Source of the DNA: Paenibacillus melissococcoides
GTDB lineage: Bacteria; Bacillota; Bacilli; Paenibacillales; Paenibacillaceae
Assembly: GCA_944800085.1 (NCBI GenBank)
Contig: CALYLO010000002.1
Coordinates: forward strand, 620,001 to 684,000
Length of the DNA stretch: 64,000 nucleotides
Direction: 5' to 3'
Shown piece by piece: positions 8,527 to 18,297 of the stretch. How positions within the stretch are numbered: the stretch's first letter is position 1; each line of letters starts with the position of its first letter. A program made the translations under genes and the position numbers. The notes under the pieces are model-generated. The model was given only the letters and a program-made list of their open reading frames with translations. It was not told where the DNA came from and made no database searches.

Positions 8527-9129
8527 ATGACATCATCCAATACGCGAATATGGCGTTCGCTGACCTTGAGCGAATGGGTGCTCATGGCGCTGCTGGCCGC
8601 GGCGAACGGGGTGCTGACGAGCGGCTTGTCCTGGTTGAACAAGCTGCTGCACTCGTTGGGCGGACCGATGCTGACATCATCCATCGTAGGGTTATATATG
8701 ATTTACGGCCTGCTGGCCGCCTACATTATTCGCAAGCCGGGCGCGGCGATGCTGACCTATGCGCTCGGCGCCGTCGTGCAGATTCTGGTCGGCACCGCCT
8801 ACGGCGCCTGGTCGGCGATTGCGGCCGCGCTATGCTACGGCATCGTCATCGAGCCGTTGCTGTATCTGTTCCGTTACCGGCGCTACGACTGGGGGGCCAT
8901 GCTCTTTATCGGCTTGGCGGCGGTCCCGCTCTGGTTCGTCGTCTCGGCTTTCATGTTCGGCTACATTTATTATGAGACGTGGGTATTGATAGCGACGCTT
9001 GTGATTCGCTGTCTCAGCGGTCTTCTGCTCTGCGGCGCCTTGACGAAGCTGATTGGCGACCGGCTGGCGCCCGCGCGGGCGGTCAGCCCGTTCGCTCTGG
9101 GGAAGGCCTGCCGCGAGCGGCGGGGATAG
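8527..9129 (+). CDS. ykoE: ECF transporter substrate-binding (S) component, YkoE family
   Basis: The 200-residue membrane protein has about six helices (TLSEWVLMALLAAANGVLT at the start; KPGAAMLTYALGAVVQILVG in the middle). It matches the YkoE type of S component, thought to bind hydroxymethylpyrimidine or thiamine. It begins at ATG 8527 behind AAGGGAGAG and ends 12 bases before the ATPase gene. The 172 bases between it and the T-component gene contain a GC-rich possible hairpin with a T run near 8404-8424 but nothing I can identify. Substrate is inferred from family and gene order only. Confidence 0.82.
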   Translation: MTSSNTRIWRSLTLSEWVLMALLAAANGVLTSGLSWLNKLLHSLGGPMLTSSIVGLYMIYGLLAAYIIRKPGAAMLTYALGAVVQILVGTAYGAWSAIAAALCYGIVIEPLLYLFRYRRYDWGAMLFIGLAAVPLWFVVSAFMFGYIYYETWVLIATLVIRCLSGLLLCGALTKLIGDRLAPARAVSPFALGKACRERRG

Positions 9130-9141
9130 GGGGCTTCGACG

Positions 9142-10746
9142 ATGGGATTTCTGCGTGAAGAGGTCATGCGCATCGAGCGCGTGACCTTTACCTATTTGGG
9201 CGCGGACGAGCCGGCTCTCCGCGATTGCAGCTTCACGCTGCGCCGGGGAGATATCGTCTATATCGCCGGAGCGAACGGCAGCGGCAAGACGACGCTGTGC
9301 AAGCTGCTGGCCGGCGTAATGCAGCCCCATGAAGGCACCCTGCAAGGGAAGGCGGCGCCGCCGGAGGGCCCGCCGCCCGTATTGGCCGGCTTGGCCTTGC
9401 AGGATGCCGATTCTCAGCTCATCCTCGGCACGGTGGAGGACGAGCTGGCCTTCGCCCCGGAAAATATGGGGCTGCCTGCGGATGAAGTGATGCGCCGGGT
9501 GGAGGAGCAGCTTGATGCGTTCGGGCTTGAATCGCTGCGGGAGGCGCCGATCACGGATCTGTCAGGGGGGGAGAAGCAGCGGACGGCTATCGCTGCGGTG
9601 ATGGCGATGGAGCCGGAGCTGCTCATCCTGGACCAGGCCTGGAGCCATCTGGATTCGGCTTCGCGGGAGCGTCTCCTGCAGACGCTTCGCGCAGGCCGGC
9701 AGGCCGGGAGAACGACGGTGCTGGCTGGCGCCCGGCTGGAGGATTGGATCGGGCAGTTGCCCGCTGTGCGGCTGCTTCTGCTCGAGGAAGGCCGCATTAT
9801 CTATGATGGCAGCCTCCACGAAGCGGAAGCGGCGGCCGCCCTGGACAAGCTGAGGACGTCCACCGCGGTACTGCCGTCCTCGCCGCCAATCGCCGTACCG
9901 GATGAGACGACAGCCGCAGTCACCGCATACAGGAAAGGACGGCTGCCTGGTAAGCATCCAGAGGACGCCCCCGTACTGGAAGTGAAGGACCTGTCGTTCC
10001 GGTACGGGAAAAGGCGAAAGGATAACGCCGGCTCGAACGGCCGGGAACGGGCGCTAGACGAGGTCTCGTTCGAGCTGTATCCGGGCCGATGCATGCTTCT
10101 TCGCGGACCGAACGGAGCAGGCAAATCAACCTTGTTCAAGCTGCTGACGAAGGGCATCCCGCGGCAAGCGGGACGGATGTCCGGAGAGATTCGGCTGGCC
10201 GGACAACCGCTGCCGCGCTTCTCCGTCTATGAATTGGGCCGCTTGATCGGGTATGTGCCCCAGCAGCCGGAAGCCGGACTGTTCGCCGGTACGGTGGAAG
10301 AGGAAGTGCTTGACGCGGCGGCCATGGCTTGGCGGAGCACCCGCTTGAACGCTCCGGTCCCGCCGGGGCAGGCCAAGCGGGAGGACGCGGTTGCGGCGAT
10401 GGCAGAGGAGCTGCTTCGCGCCACGGGCCTGTCCCGTTACCGCCGCCGTCATCCTCATGATCTGCCTGCCGGGGCGATCCGGCTGCTCTGCGTCGCGCTG
10501 GCCGGCCTGCACCGGCCCGCCGTGCTGCTGCTCGATGAGCCGACAGCGGGTCTCGATGCCCGGAGCGCCGCGCTGATACGCGACTGGTGCCTTGCGCAGA
10601 CCGGGCGGGGCTGCGGCTTAATGGTTATCACCCATGATGACATTTGGGATGAGGGCGCTCATTCGCAGTTGGTCACGGCCTATATGGAAGCGGGATGCTG
10701 GTATGGCGCGGACGGGCGGCGGAGCGCAGGGCCGGAACAACATTAG
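9142..10746 (+). CDS. ykoD: Double ATPase of the YkoCED ECF transporter
   Basis: The 534-residue protein has two ABC ATPase domains. Domain 1 has Walker A GANGSGKTT (about residues 43-51), signature LSGGEKQR (140-147) and Walker B LLILDQAW, where the catalytic Glu is Gln at residue 165; its H-loop His also seems absent (VLAGARLEDW). Domain 2 has Walker A GPNGAGKST (about 321), a degenerate signature LPAGAIRL (about 441), a normal Walker B VLLLDEPTAGLD and H-loop VITHDD. Pairing across the dimer gives one degenerate and one canonical ATP site. The start is ATG 9142, with ATG 9166 as an alternative. It should power thiamine-precursor uptake with the two upstream genes. Confidence 0.88.
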   Translation: MGFLREEVMRIERVTFTYLGADEPALRDCSFTLRRGDIVYIAGANGSGKTTLCKLLAGVMQPHEGTLQGKAAPPEGPPPVLAGLALQDADSQLILGTVEDELAFAPENMGLPADEVMRRVEEQLDAFGLESLREAPITDLSGGEKQRTAIAAVMAMEPELLILDQAWSHLDSASRERLLQTLRAGRQAGRTTVLAGARLEDWIGQLPAVRLLLLEEGRIIYDGSLHEAEAAAALDKLRTSTAVLPSSPPIAVPDETTAAVTAYRKGRLPGKHPEDAPVLEVKDLSFRYGKRRKDNAGSNGRERALDEVSFELYPGRCMLLRGPNGAGKSTLFKLLTKGIPRQAGRMSGEIRLAGQPLPRFSVYELGRLIGYVPQQPEAGLFAGTVEEEVLDAAAMAWRSTRLNAPVPPGQAKREDAVAAMAEELLRATGLSRYRRRHPHDLPAGAIRLLCVALAGLHRPAVLLLDEPTAGLDARSAALIRDWCLAQTGRGCGLMVITHDDIWDEGAHSQLVTAYMEAGCWYGADGRRSAGPEQH

Positions 10747-10874
10747 GGATCCGAGCGGTTCGCAGCCCGGACAAGGGCATGATAAGATAGCCTATAGCGG
10801 CAGCATGCGTTACAAGATACAGCACCAATTTGAATGGAAGCGGAGAGCAAGCGAGAGAGAAGGGGAATGAAGCA

Positions 10875-12377
10875 ATGGGAAGCACTGCAACGATGCAGGC
10901 CGGGCGCGAACGGAAGCTCGTGACGCTGGCCCTGCTATTATCTACATTTTTGGCGGCGATTGAGGTTACGGTCGTCAGCACCGCGATGCCGCAGATCGTC
11001 TCCGATCTGGGCGGACTCAAGCTGATCAGCTGGGTCTATTCCGCCTACTTGCTGACGACGGCCATCTCGACACCCTTGTTCGGCAAGCTGGCCGATCTGT
11101 TCGGCCGCAAAAAGATCTTTATTTTCGGCTCTATTTTATTCGTCGGCGGCTCCATGCTGTGCGGCCTATCTTCCAATATGACGCAAATGATCGTGTTCCG
11201 GGCCATCCAAGGGATTGGGGCTGGCGCGGTCATGCCCGCCACCTTCACCATCGTGGCGGACATCTTCACCCTGGAGGAACGCGCCAAAATCCAGGGGCTG
11301 TTCAGCTCCATCTGGGGCATAGCCGGCCTGGTCGGCCCGTTGGTCGGCGGATTTTTTGTCGATTCGCTCTCCTGGCACTGGATCTTTTTCTTCAACGTCC
11401 CATTCGGTATAATCTCGGTATGGATGATCGCCAAGCTGTTCCATGAGAAGGTGGAGAAGAAGGACAAGCCGATCGATTACGCCGGAGCGGCGACCTTCTC
11501 GATTGGGATGACGGCCTTATTGTTCGCCATCATTACCGGCGGGCAGAATATTGCATGGACATCCCCCTGGATGTTCGCGCTGCTCGGCTTGGCGGCGGTG
11601 TTCCTCATCTGGTTCTACCGTATCGAAAAAACGGCGCAGGAACCAATGGTTCCGTTCCAACTGTTCCGCATTAAGGACATCGCCATCTCCAATCTCGTCG
11701 GCTTCCTCGTGAGCAGCGTGCTGATTGGCATCAATTCGTACATGCCGCTCTGGATTCAGGGAGTCATGGGTCATAGCGCCACCAGCTCCGGCATGGCGCT
11801 GACGCCGATGTCTATCGGCTGGCTTATCGGCTCGATTATCGGAGGCCGAATGCTGATCAAGAGCGGGCCGCGGCTGACCTCTTCCCTCGGCATGACGCTG
11901 ATTGCCGCCGGATCGATATGGCTGGCCGCCATTACGGGCGCCACGTCGATGTGGGTCATCGTCGCGCTGATGACGGTGTCCGGACTCGGCTTCGGTTTTT
12001 CGATTACCGTATTCACGATTATCGTCCAATCGTCGGTCGAATGGAATATGCGCGGCGCTTCCACGGCGCTGAATACGTTCGTGCGGACGCTCGGACAGAC
12101 CATCGGCATCGCGGCGCTCGGCACCTTCCTGAATGAACGCATCGCGTCCATGGTCAGACAAGCCGGTCCGGACGTCGCTTCGCGCATTTCGGACGATGAT
12201 CTGAACAAGCTGTTGAACCCGGAGAGCGCCAGCCAACTGGCGCCGGATATCATGAACAGCCTGCGCACGTTTCTGGAGACCGGGCTCGAAAATGTGTTCC
12301 TCGTGATGGCGGCTGTTGCCGTCATCTGCCTCGGGTGCACATTGCTGATGCCGAAGGGCAAGCTCAACAGCAAATAG
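10875..12377 (+). CDS. MFS exporter, DHA2 (EmrB/QacA) family
   Basis: The 500-residue protein has about 14 transmembrane helices. It shows DHA2 motifs IEVTVVSTAMPQIV in helix 1, GKLADLFGRKK in the 2-3 loop and RAIQGIGAGAVMPATF in helix 4. ATG 10875 is preceded by AGAAGGGGA; upstream in-frame codons have no ribosome binding site. It is a proton-driven drug or metabolite exporter of unknown substrate. It follows the thiamine-type ECF genes by about 130 bases, but no functional link is evident. A terminator closes the gene, and a group II intron sits directly behind that terminator. Confidence 0.9.
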   Translation: MGSTATMQAGRERKLVTLALLLSTFLAAIEVTVVSTAMPQIVSDLGGLKLISWVYSAYLLTTAISTPLFGKLADLFGRKKIFIFGSILFVGGSMLCGLSSNMTQMIVFRAIQGIGAGAVMPATFTIVADIFTLEERAKIQGLFSSIWGIAGLVGPLVGGFFVDSLSWHWIFFFNVPFGIISVWMIAKLFHEKVEKKDKPIDYAGAATFSIGMTALLFAIITGGQNIAWTSPWMFALLGLAAVFLIWFYRIEKTAQEPMVPFQLFRIKDIAISNLVGFLVSSVLIGINSYMPLWIQGVMGHSATSSGMALTPMSIGWLIGSIIGGRMLIKSGPRLTSSLGMTLIAAGSIWLAAITGATSMWVIVALMTVSGLGFGFSITVFTIIVQSSVEWNMRGASTALNTFVRTLGQTIGIAALGTFLNERIASMVRQAGPDVASRISDDDLNKLLNPESASQLAPDIMNSLRTFLETGLENVFLVMAAVAVICLGCTLLMPKGKLNSK

Positions 12378-12386
12378 AATACATTA

Positions 12387-12412
12387 GACCGTCCCTTAGG
12401 GGGCGGTTTTTT
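12387..12412 (+). terminator. Terminator of the DHA2 exporter gene; target of intron insertion
   Basis: An ACCGTCCC / GGGGGCGGT stem with loop TTAG is followed by six T. It directly abuts the 5' end of the group II intron, which is the known insertion preference of class C bacterial introns. Confidence 0.88.
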
Positions 12413-12931
12413 GTGTCCGCGCGCCTAGCCAAGCTAGGCACAACTAGCCGGTGTGAGTCCGGTCGAGGTAAGAGCCAAGTCGCCTCGTAGCTGACAGGCA
12501 ACTGGTGGAGAGACCCTAAGGTTGAAGCCCTGTGACAAAGTAACTCTCAAGAGAGTGCGAGCAAATCAGCAGGCCGTAACATGAAGTGAATCCTGCCGCA
12601 TCGTCAAAAAGAACCTGCAAAGGACAAGAGAGAGCCGAGCCTCGGAACATTGGGCGAAGGCCATGGAACGCGTGAAGCTCTTGGAAACGCAGCGCGGAAG
12701 AACTCTCCGGTGTATGGGGAACGGCATGTTGAGAAAGTTGTGTCTGGAACTGGGGAAACCCTACCTCGCACGGCAACGCCGTAAAGAGCGACCCTATAAG
12801 CCCGAAAGGTGAAGTGGCGAGCTGCGAGAAGGGTGGCGGAGGGGGTTGTAGTACCCGTGAAGCAAGGACAACACAACCTTGTGGAGGAAAGAGCCCCTGC
12901 TTTGTTCACGTACTGGAGGAGGTAAGAGTCA

Positions 12932-14232
12932 GTGAATGCCCAAAAGGCTAACTACGCCAAAGTAAAAGCTCAACAACTCCAAAACGTACTATATCTAGCG
13001 GCCAAGGAAAATCCGAGGCGGCGATTTCATGCGCTGTACGACAAGGTACACCGCGGCGACATTCTTTGGGAAGCATGGAAACGGGTCAAGGCGAAGGGCG
13101 GAAGCGGTGGAGTAGATGGCATAACCATCGACCACATCGTCAAAGAGTTCGGGGAAGAGCGATTTGTCGATGAAATCCAAGGTAAGCTGAGGAACGGAAA
13201 ATACCATCCACAGCCTGCAAGACGGAAAGAGATACCCAAACCGGACGGCAAGATGCGCCCGCTTGGTATCCCTGTCATCCGAGATAGGGTCGTTCAAATG
13301 GCGACCAAGATGGTTATAGAACCGGTCTTCGAAGCGGATTTCAAGGATTGCTCCTACGGATTCCGGCCCAAGCGAAGCCAGCATGATGCAATCCGGCATA
13401 TCCGCCGAGCAGTAAAGAAAGGCGTATACTGGGTCGTCGACATCGATATCACCGGATATTTTGACAATATCCCGCACGAGAAACTGATGCGACTGGTGGA
13501 ACAGAGAATTAGTGATCGACGAGTGTTACAACTCATCCGCAAGTGGCTCAAGGCAGGATTCGTGAAAGATGATCAGTTTCATGAAACCGACCTCGGGAGC
13601 CCGCAAGGCGGAGTCATAAGTCCGCTCTTGGCAAATATCTACTTGAACTATCTGGATACCATCTGGGAGAAGAAGTTTGCGGAAGCAGGAACACTGGTGC
13701 GTTATGCCGATGATCTGGTCATCCTGTGCAAAACCAAAGAACAAGCTCTGAGGGCGATTGATGTCCTCAAAGCGGTATTTGGAAAGCTGGAACTTGAAAT
13801 GAACAAGACGAAGTCCAAACTTGTTAACCTCTGGGGAGACAAAGAAGGCTTCGACTTTCTGGGGATGCATCACCGGAAAATACCGAGGATGATGAAAAGG
13901 AACAAGGAAGTTCATGTTCTTCGCAGTTACCCGTCAAGAAGGCGATGAAGAACATGAAGCAAAAGGTAAAGGAAGCAACAGAACCGCGCAATCGTCTATT
14001 CTGGACGATGAACCGGATGGTAGATGAACTCAACCCGAAGATACAGGGATGGAGGAACTACTATGGTATAGACTCCTTTGCTGACCAGTACCTGAACAAA
14101 ATCGATTGGTACATCCGTAAGCGTCTCACCCTGTTCTGGAACAAGAAACGTAGCCGTCGTAACAAACACAGCAATTCCCGGCAAGCAGCCATTGCTGCAC
14201 AACTTGCGGGATTAAAGAAACTCGCCAGCTAA
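12932..14232 (+). pseudogene. ltrA: Group II intron reverse transcriptase/maturase, frameshifted
   Basis: It starts at GTG 12932 behind GGAGGAGG. Reverse-transcriptase blocks are clear: YGFRPKRSQHDAI, the finger motif VDIDITGYFDNI, GSPQGGVISPLLANIYL and the catalytic YADD in LVRYADDLVI. The first frame ends at 13948 with PSRRR. The protein continues in another frame from about 13938 (KNMKQKVKEATEP...) through the maturase/X domain motif WRNYYG to a stop at 14232. Restoring a single A in the run at 13936-13937 would rejoin them. This truncates the protein before domain X, so splicing help should be lost unless the indel is a sequence error. No DNA endonuclease domain is present. Confidence 0.85.
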
Positions 14233-14270
14233 GGGAAGTACCGTAATGCCGGAGGAAGAAGAGCATCGGA

Positions 14271-14303
14271 AAGCCGTATGAGGGAAAACCTCACGTACGG
14301 TTT
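14271..14303 (+). ncRNA. Group II intron domain V
   Basis: The hairpin AAGCCGTATGAGGG / CCTCACGTACGGTTT, with a short A-rich loop, has the conserved shape and sequence of domain V, the catalytic core of the ribozyme. A second hairpin downstream (AACTGAAA ... TTTCAGTT) would be domain VI. Confidence 0.8.
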
Positions 14304-14580
14304 GATGAAGGGGGAACTGAAAAAGTAAAGAAGAGGGTTTTCGCCCTCCAATGAAATTTCAGTTCTCTACTCTACAAAAGGCGGTGTTTTGGGTGAAGGT
14401 CTAGCCCAAATACTGGGCCTGGGTCAAATCATATACTGGCCTGGCGGACATTACTTGGAAGAATATTACTCATTATAATGGGACCTGAGGAGGTAGTTGG
14501 TGTGTAAACAAATAGTCGGCTAAATTAATGCAACGTATACATACCTGGCCGATCAAAACATTGGACAAGGAGAATGGCAA

Positions 14581-15057
14581 GTGAAAAAGGCTAGTCTTAT
14601 TGTTTTCACCGCAATCGTTTTTCTCATGTCAGTGGTACCCGTTTTTGCAAAGGAAACGAAGGAAACCGCTAATCAAGAGCTTAGGAACGTTCAGGCGTTT
14701 GCCAAGCTGTATGGGTATGTAAGGTTTTTTCACCCAAGTGATGAGAACACGCAAATCGACTGGAATCGTTTTGCCATTTATGGGGTGGGCAAAGTAAGGG
14801 CTGCAAAAACAACGGATGAATTAACAACAACATTACAGGAGCTTTTTTACCCGATTGCCCCGACGATGAACCTTACCAAGCAAGGCAATGCAACTCGGCT
14901 CAGCCCGCGATGGAACTCTGGATTTGACTCCTATTCTCAAAGCGGCGATATGTTAACTCCACGCCGTTATGTTCGAAAATATGGCGCCGCTTGCAACCGG
15001 TGGAAGATGGATGAAGCAGTGAAATGCTGCGTGGATGCATCAATTTTTGCTCATTAA
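14581..15057 (+). pseudogene. Truncated S41-peptidase-like secreted protein
   Basis: A GTG start behind AAGGAGAAT gives a clear signal peptide (hydrophobic about residues 4-20, cleavage near VFA-KE). A region like the N-terminus of S41/tricorn-type peptidase-related proteins follows (KLYGYVRFFHPSDE, IDWNRFAIYGV, LFYPIAP). Homology-like sequence stops near residue 125. The last about 20 residues are read out of the dispersed repeat that starts at 15010. Only about a quarter of the expected length is present and no catalytic residues remain, so this is a 5' gene fragment. The deletion or insertion that created the junction may be linked to the repeat. Confidence 0.65.
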
Positions 15058-15275
15058 GCCGCTACTTGATTAAATTCCTGCAAAAGTACATTATTTTCAT
15101 CGATTTTTGTCTATTATTGATTGAATAGTCAGAAATTGATGCTGTTTTGCAGGATTCCCTGTAACGGAGTACACGTCATAAAGGAAAAGTGTAGTTTTGC
15201 AGTTTTTCGGCGAGTCGAGCTTTAAGAATCAGGGGGGCTGTCTCACTGTAGTAAAACTACTTATGGGATAGCCTC
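15010..15275 (+). repeat. Dispersed repeat, copy 1 (MITE-like, about 266 bp)
   Basis: This AT-rich stretch is closely similar to 59071-59160 joined to 62313-62490. Shared blocks include GATGAAGCAGTGAAATGCTG at the start, GCAGGATTCCCTGTAACGGA in the middle and TTTTTCGGCGAGTCGAGCTT near the end. It contains the inverted pair CCTGCAAAA / TTTTGCAGG and ends in a hairpin (GGGGCTGTC ... GGGATAGCC). No coding potential is seen. A non-autonomous transposable element is the simplest reading. Confidence 0.75.
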
Positions 15276-15372
15276 TGATTTTTGCTGCAGGGTCTGCTTA
15301 CAAACTCGCTCGCATCCTAAACATCGGATACAACTATTGTGAGCCAACTATAACCAGAAGAAGGGCGTATTC

Positions 15373-15403
15373 CACTGCCCCCTGCGTGCGGGGCGGTTTT
15401 TTT
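15373..15403 (+). terminator. Orphan Rho-independent terminator
   Basis: ACTGCCCC pairs with GGGGCGGT across an 8-base loop and is followed by seven T. No intact gene lies upstream on the same strand, so it probably served a gene lost by rearrangement between 15.0 and 15.37 kb. Confidence 0.75.
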
Positions 15404-15488
15404 ATGCATAAAGTAGGAAAATATGGATTTGTGTCGAATGGTTATAGGGGAAATGTCGAACTACCTTCAGCCAAAGGAGTCGTCCTCT

Positions 15489-18239
15489 ATGCCGTATACC
15501 TCGGTACTGCCGAACTCAAGCCGTACGGGGCTTGCTTACATCTCGCTTATACTGCTGGGGGTCATCGGCTCCCAAATCGAAATCAAGTTCCCGTTCGGTG
15601 TGGAATTTGCACTGAGCGGGGCTTTCTTCCTTGTGGCTTTGGTCTTATTCGGTGCCGTCCGAACGATGGCGTTCGCCGGCCTGGCCGCACTGATCCTCTA
15701 TTTCGCCGGATATTCTGTCGATATGCTGGCGTTCATCGGACTGGAGCTTGCCGTCGTGGGCTTCCTCTGTCGCCGGAGACGGCGGCTGTTGTTCTGGGAC
15801 AGCTTGTTCTGGCTTGCGGTCGGAGCTCCGGCATTCGTGCTGCTGTTCTTGGCGCGAACCGGCGTGTTCGGGACAGAGGCCATGCTCCAATATTTGATGT
15901 TCGCTGTGAATGGCATCGCCAACGCGCTTCTCGCCGATATGCTGCTTGCTTATGTGCCATGGCAGCGGCTCCTCGCCCGCAGGGCGGATCGGCCGATTTC
16001 TCTCCATCGCGTTATCGTTCATCTGGCGCTGTGCGCTGTCTTGCTCTCCTTCCTCGCGCAGATGAGGCTAGGCAGCGCGGGCGTATTAACGGAAGTCGAG
16101 CGCGAGGCGTATGCCCATTTGGAGGAGCAGTCGATCCGGGCCGAGGAAGCGCTTCGGGAGGTGGAAGGAGCGAACCGGAGGCACCCGTGGAGCGTTCCGG
16201 ACGTATGGGCAAACGTATCGCTGGCGGAGAATCTGCTGAAGGAGGAATCGCTGGAGGGCGTGCTCAAGTTCGCGTTGTCGGACGAGCGCGGCAATATGTT
16301 CGCGTGGAGCGACCGGATGTGGGCGGAGTCCCGGCAGCAGTTGTTCGCAGAAGCGGGAGTGGTCCGAACCGACCTTCCGCTGCCCAAAACGTTAACGTCC
16401 GGAGATGGAGTGGAGCGGAGCCGGGTGGCCGGCTTCTACCGCGTGCTGCCGGGGGCGAAGCAGTACCCTTACGGAACCTGCCGCTGGAGAGACGGCTACT
16501 ATGTGCTGGAACGCTATGGCGAGGCCGGAAGGGCGGGGGCGGTTACCGCCTTTCTCCCGAATGATACGTTCCTGCCGACGATCTTCCATTTTTATGTCCG
16601 GGAGTTGGCCCTGATGCTGGCCGTATGGGGCATTGTATCGGGGATCGCGGTTACCGCCAGCCGTTCTCTCGTTCGTTCCCTTGACGGGTTGAACCGGATG
16701 ACGAGCGTTGATCCGGCGGGAACGGATTGGGAGAGGCAGGCATGGCCGCATAGCCGCGTCAGAGAGATTCGCTCCCTGATGCTGAATTTCCGCGCTATGG
16801 CCGAGAGGGTTGCCGCGCAGTTCCGCGAGCTTCACCGCATGAACGAGCATCTCGTGCAGCAGACGAAGCTGCTGGAAAAATCGGAAGAGCACTTGCAGCG
16901 GCTAGCCTATTACGATCCGCTCACCAAGCTGCCGAACCGCCATTATTTTACGATAGAGATGGATAAGGCGCTGGAGCGGGCCGAGGTGGACGCCGCGCCT
17001 CTGGCGCTGCTGTTCATCGATCTCGACCGCTTCAAACACATTAACGATTCGCTCGGCCACAAGGTCGGCGACATGCTGCTCGTTCGAGCCGGACAGCGCC
17101 TGCTCCATTGCCTGTCGAAGCCGGAAGGAGCGCATCTGTGCGCCAGGCTGGGCGGCGATGAATTCGTCATTTTGCTGGAAAAGGGAACGCGCGAGGAGGC
17201 CAAAAAATTGGCGCAGCGCATCCTCCAGCATTTCCGCGAGCGCTTCTGCATTCAAGCGCATGAACTGTTCGTCTCGGCATCGATCGGGATCGCGCTCTAT
17301 CCCGATGACGGGAATACGCTGACCGCCCTGTTCAAGCAGGCCGACACGGCGATGTATGCGGCGAAGGAGCGGGGCGGGCAGTCCTACATGTTCTTCGATC
17401 AGATTCATCCGGATCTGGCTTCCGGCCGCATGCTGCTGGAAAGCTTGCTGTATAGGGCGATGGAGCGGGACGAGCTGACGCTTCATTACCAGCCGATTGT
17501 CGATCGGGCAGGGAAAGTCGTCGCCGCCGAGGTGCTGCTGCGTTGGCTGCACCCGCAGCAAGGCTATATATCGCCTTCGCAGTTCATTCCGGTCGCGGAA
17601 GAAACCGGTTTAGTCATTCCGATTGGCGAATGGGTGCTGCGCAGCGCATGCATGCAGCATCGCCAATGGAGGGAGCAGGGCATGCCGCCGCTTCGCCTTT
17701 CGGTGAACGTGTCGCTGAGGCAGTTTTTGAATCAGGATTTCGTGGCGATGGTGGAGCGTATCGTGCAGGAGACCCGGTTCGAACCGGAGCAATTGGTGCT
17801 TGAGATTACGGAAGGTTATGTTCACAAGCATGTCGGACAAGCCAACCATGTCCTGCGGCAGCTGAATCGGCGCGGCATGAACATCGCCATCGACGACTTC
17901 GGGACCGGCTATTCCTCGCTGGAGCGGTTGAAGACATTGCCGGTGCATACGTTGAAGATCGATCGTTCCTTCGTCCGGCATCTGTCCGCGGATCCGGTCA
18001 ACGCCTCGATTGTGCAGGCCGTCATCCAGCTCGGCCACAGCTTGAATCTCACCGTCATAGCGGAAGGGGTGGAGACGGCCGAGGAGTTCCATTACTTGGA
18101 GGCATTGGGCTGCAACCATTTCCAAGGCTATTATATCAGCCATCCGCTGCCTGCGGAGGAATTCGCGGCGCGCTTCCGTCAATTCTCCCACTATGCGGAC
18201 GGGAGAGCCAGCGCGGAAGCGGCGGGAGGGGAGGCGTAA
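15489..18239 (+). CDS. Membrane GGDEF/EAL cyclic-di-GMP enzyme
   Basis: The 916-residue protein starts at ATG 15489 behind AAAGGAG. Its N-terminal third has about six transmembrane helices in one block, then a sensor-like region of about 180 residues and another helix (ELALMLAVWGIVSGIAVTA). A short coiled segment leads into a diguanylate cyclase domain with intact GGDEF (RLGGDEFVI) and DLDRFKHINDSLGH. The EAL phosphodiesterase domain has EVLLRW in place of EALLRW, plus intact DDFGTGYSSL and the C-terminal AEGVET. I see no RxxD inhibitory site before GGDEF. Both domains may be active, and the net direction cannot be predicted. A bidirectional terminator follows. Confidence 0.92.
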   Translation: MPYTSVLPNSSRTGLAYISLILLGVIGSQIEIKFPFGVEFALSGAFFLVALVLFGAVRTMAFAGLAALILYFAGYSVDMLAFIGLELAVVGFLCRRRRRLLFWDSLFWLAVGAPAFVLLFLARTGVFGTEAMLQYLMFAVNGIANALLADMLLAYVPWQRLLARRADRPISLHRVIVHLALCAVLLSFLAQMRLGSAGVLTEVEREAYAHLEEQSIRAEEALREVEGANRRHPWSVPDVWANVSLAENLLKEESLEGVLKFALSDERGNMFAWSDRMWAESRQQLFAEAGVVRTDLPLPKTLTSGDGVERSRVAGFYRVLPGAKQYPYGTCRWRDGYYVLERYGEAGRAGAVTAFLPNDTFLPTIFHFYVRELALMLAVWGIVSGIAVTASRSLVRSLDGLNRMTSVDPAGTDWERQAWPHSRVREIRSLMLNFRAMAERVAAQFRELHRMNEHLVQQTKLLEKSEEHLQRLAYYDPLTKLPNRHYFTIEMDKALERAEVDAAPLALLFIDLDRFKHINDSLGHKVGDMLLVRAGQRLLHCLSKPEGAHLCARLGGDEFVILLEKGTREEAKKLAQRILQHFRERFCIQAHELFVSASIGIALYPDDGNTLTALFKQADTAMYAAKERGGQSYMFFDQIHPDLASGRMLLESLLYRAMERDELTLHYQPIVDRAGKVVAAEVLLRWLHPQQGYISPSQFIPVAEETGLVIPIGEWVLRSACMQHRQWREQGMPPLRLSVNVSLRQFLNQDFVAMVERIVQETRFEPEQLVLEITEGYVHKHVGQANHVLRQLNRRGMNIAIDDFGTGYSSLERLKTLPVHTLKIDRSFVRHLSADPVNASIVQAVIQLGHSLNLTVIAEGVETAEEFHYLEALGCNHFQGYYISHPLPAEEFAARFRQFSHYADGRASAEAAGGEA

Positions 18240-18256
18240 TATACGGGGTAACAAGC

Positions 18257-18291
18257 AAAGAAACGGCATTCGCAACCGCGGCCGTTTCTTT
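18257..18291. terminator. Bidirectional terminator between GGDEF/EAL gene and marR
   Basis: The stem AAAGAAACGGC / GCCGTTTCTTT is flanked by T-rich sequence on the plus strand and by a T run on the minus strand beyond the MarR stop. It serves the two convergent genes. Confidence 0.8.
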
Positions 18292-18297
18292 CTCGTT

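Larger units (their letters stand above)
12413..14375 (+). mobile_element. Group II intron (class C-like), inserted behind a terminator
   Basis: About 500 bases of structured leader lead into a maturase gene without an HNH endonuclease domain. A recognisable domain V hairpin (14271-14303) and a domain VI-like hairpin follow. The likely 5' end is a GTG-starting sequence at 12413, immediately after the T run of the preceding terminator; the 3' end near CTCTAC at 14365-14375 is approximate. Absence of the endonuclease domain and the terminator target both fit class C introns. The maturase is frameshifted, so the element may now be immobile or may depend on another copy. Confidence 0.8.

Noticed and set aside
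12604..12909. Minus-strand open frame in the intron leader
   Set aside because: It lies in structured ribozyme RNA and has no ribosome binding site.
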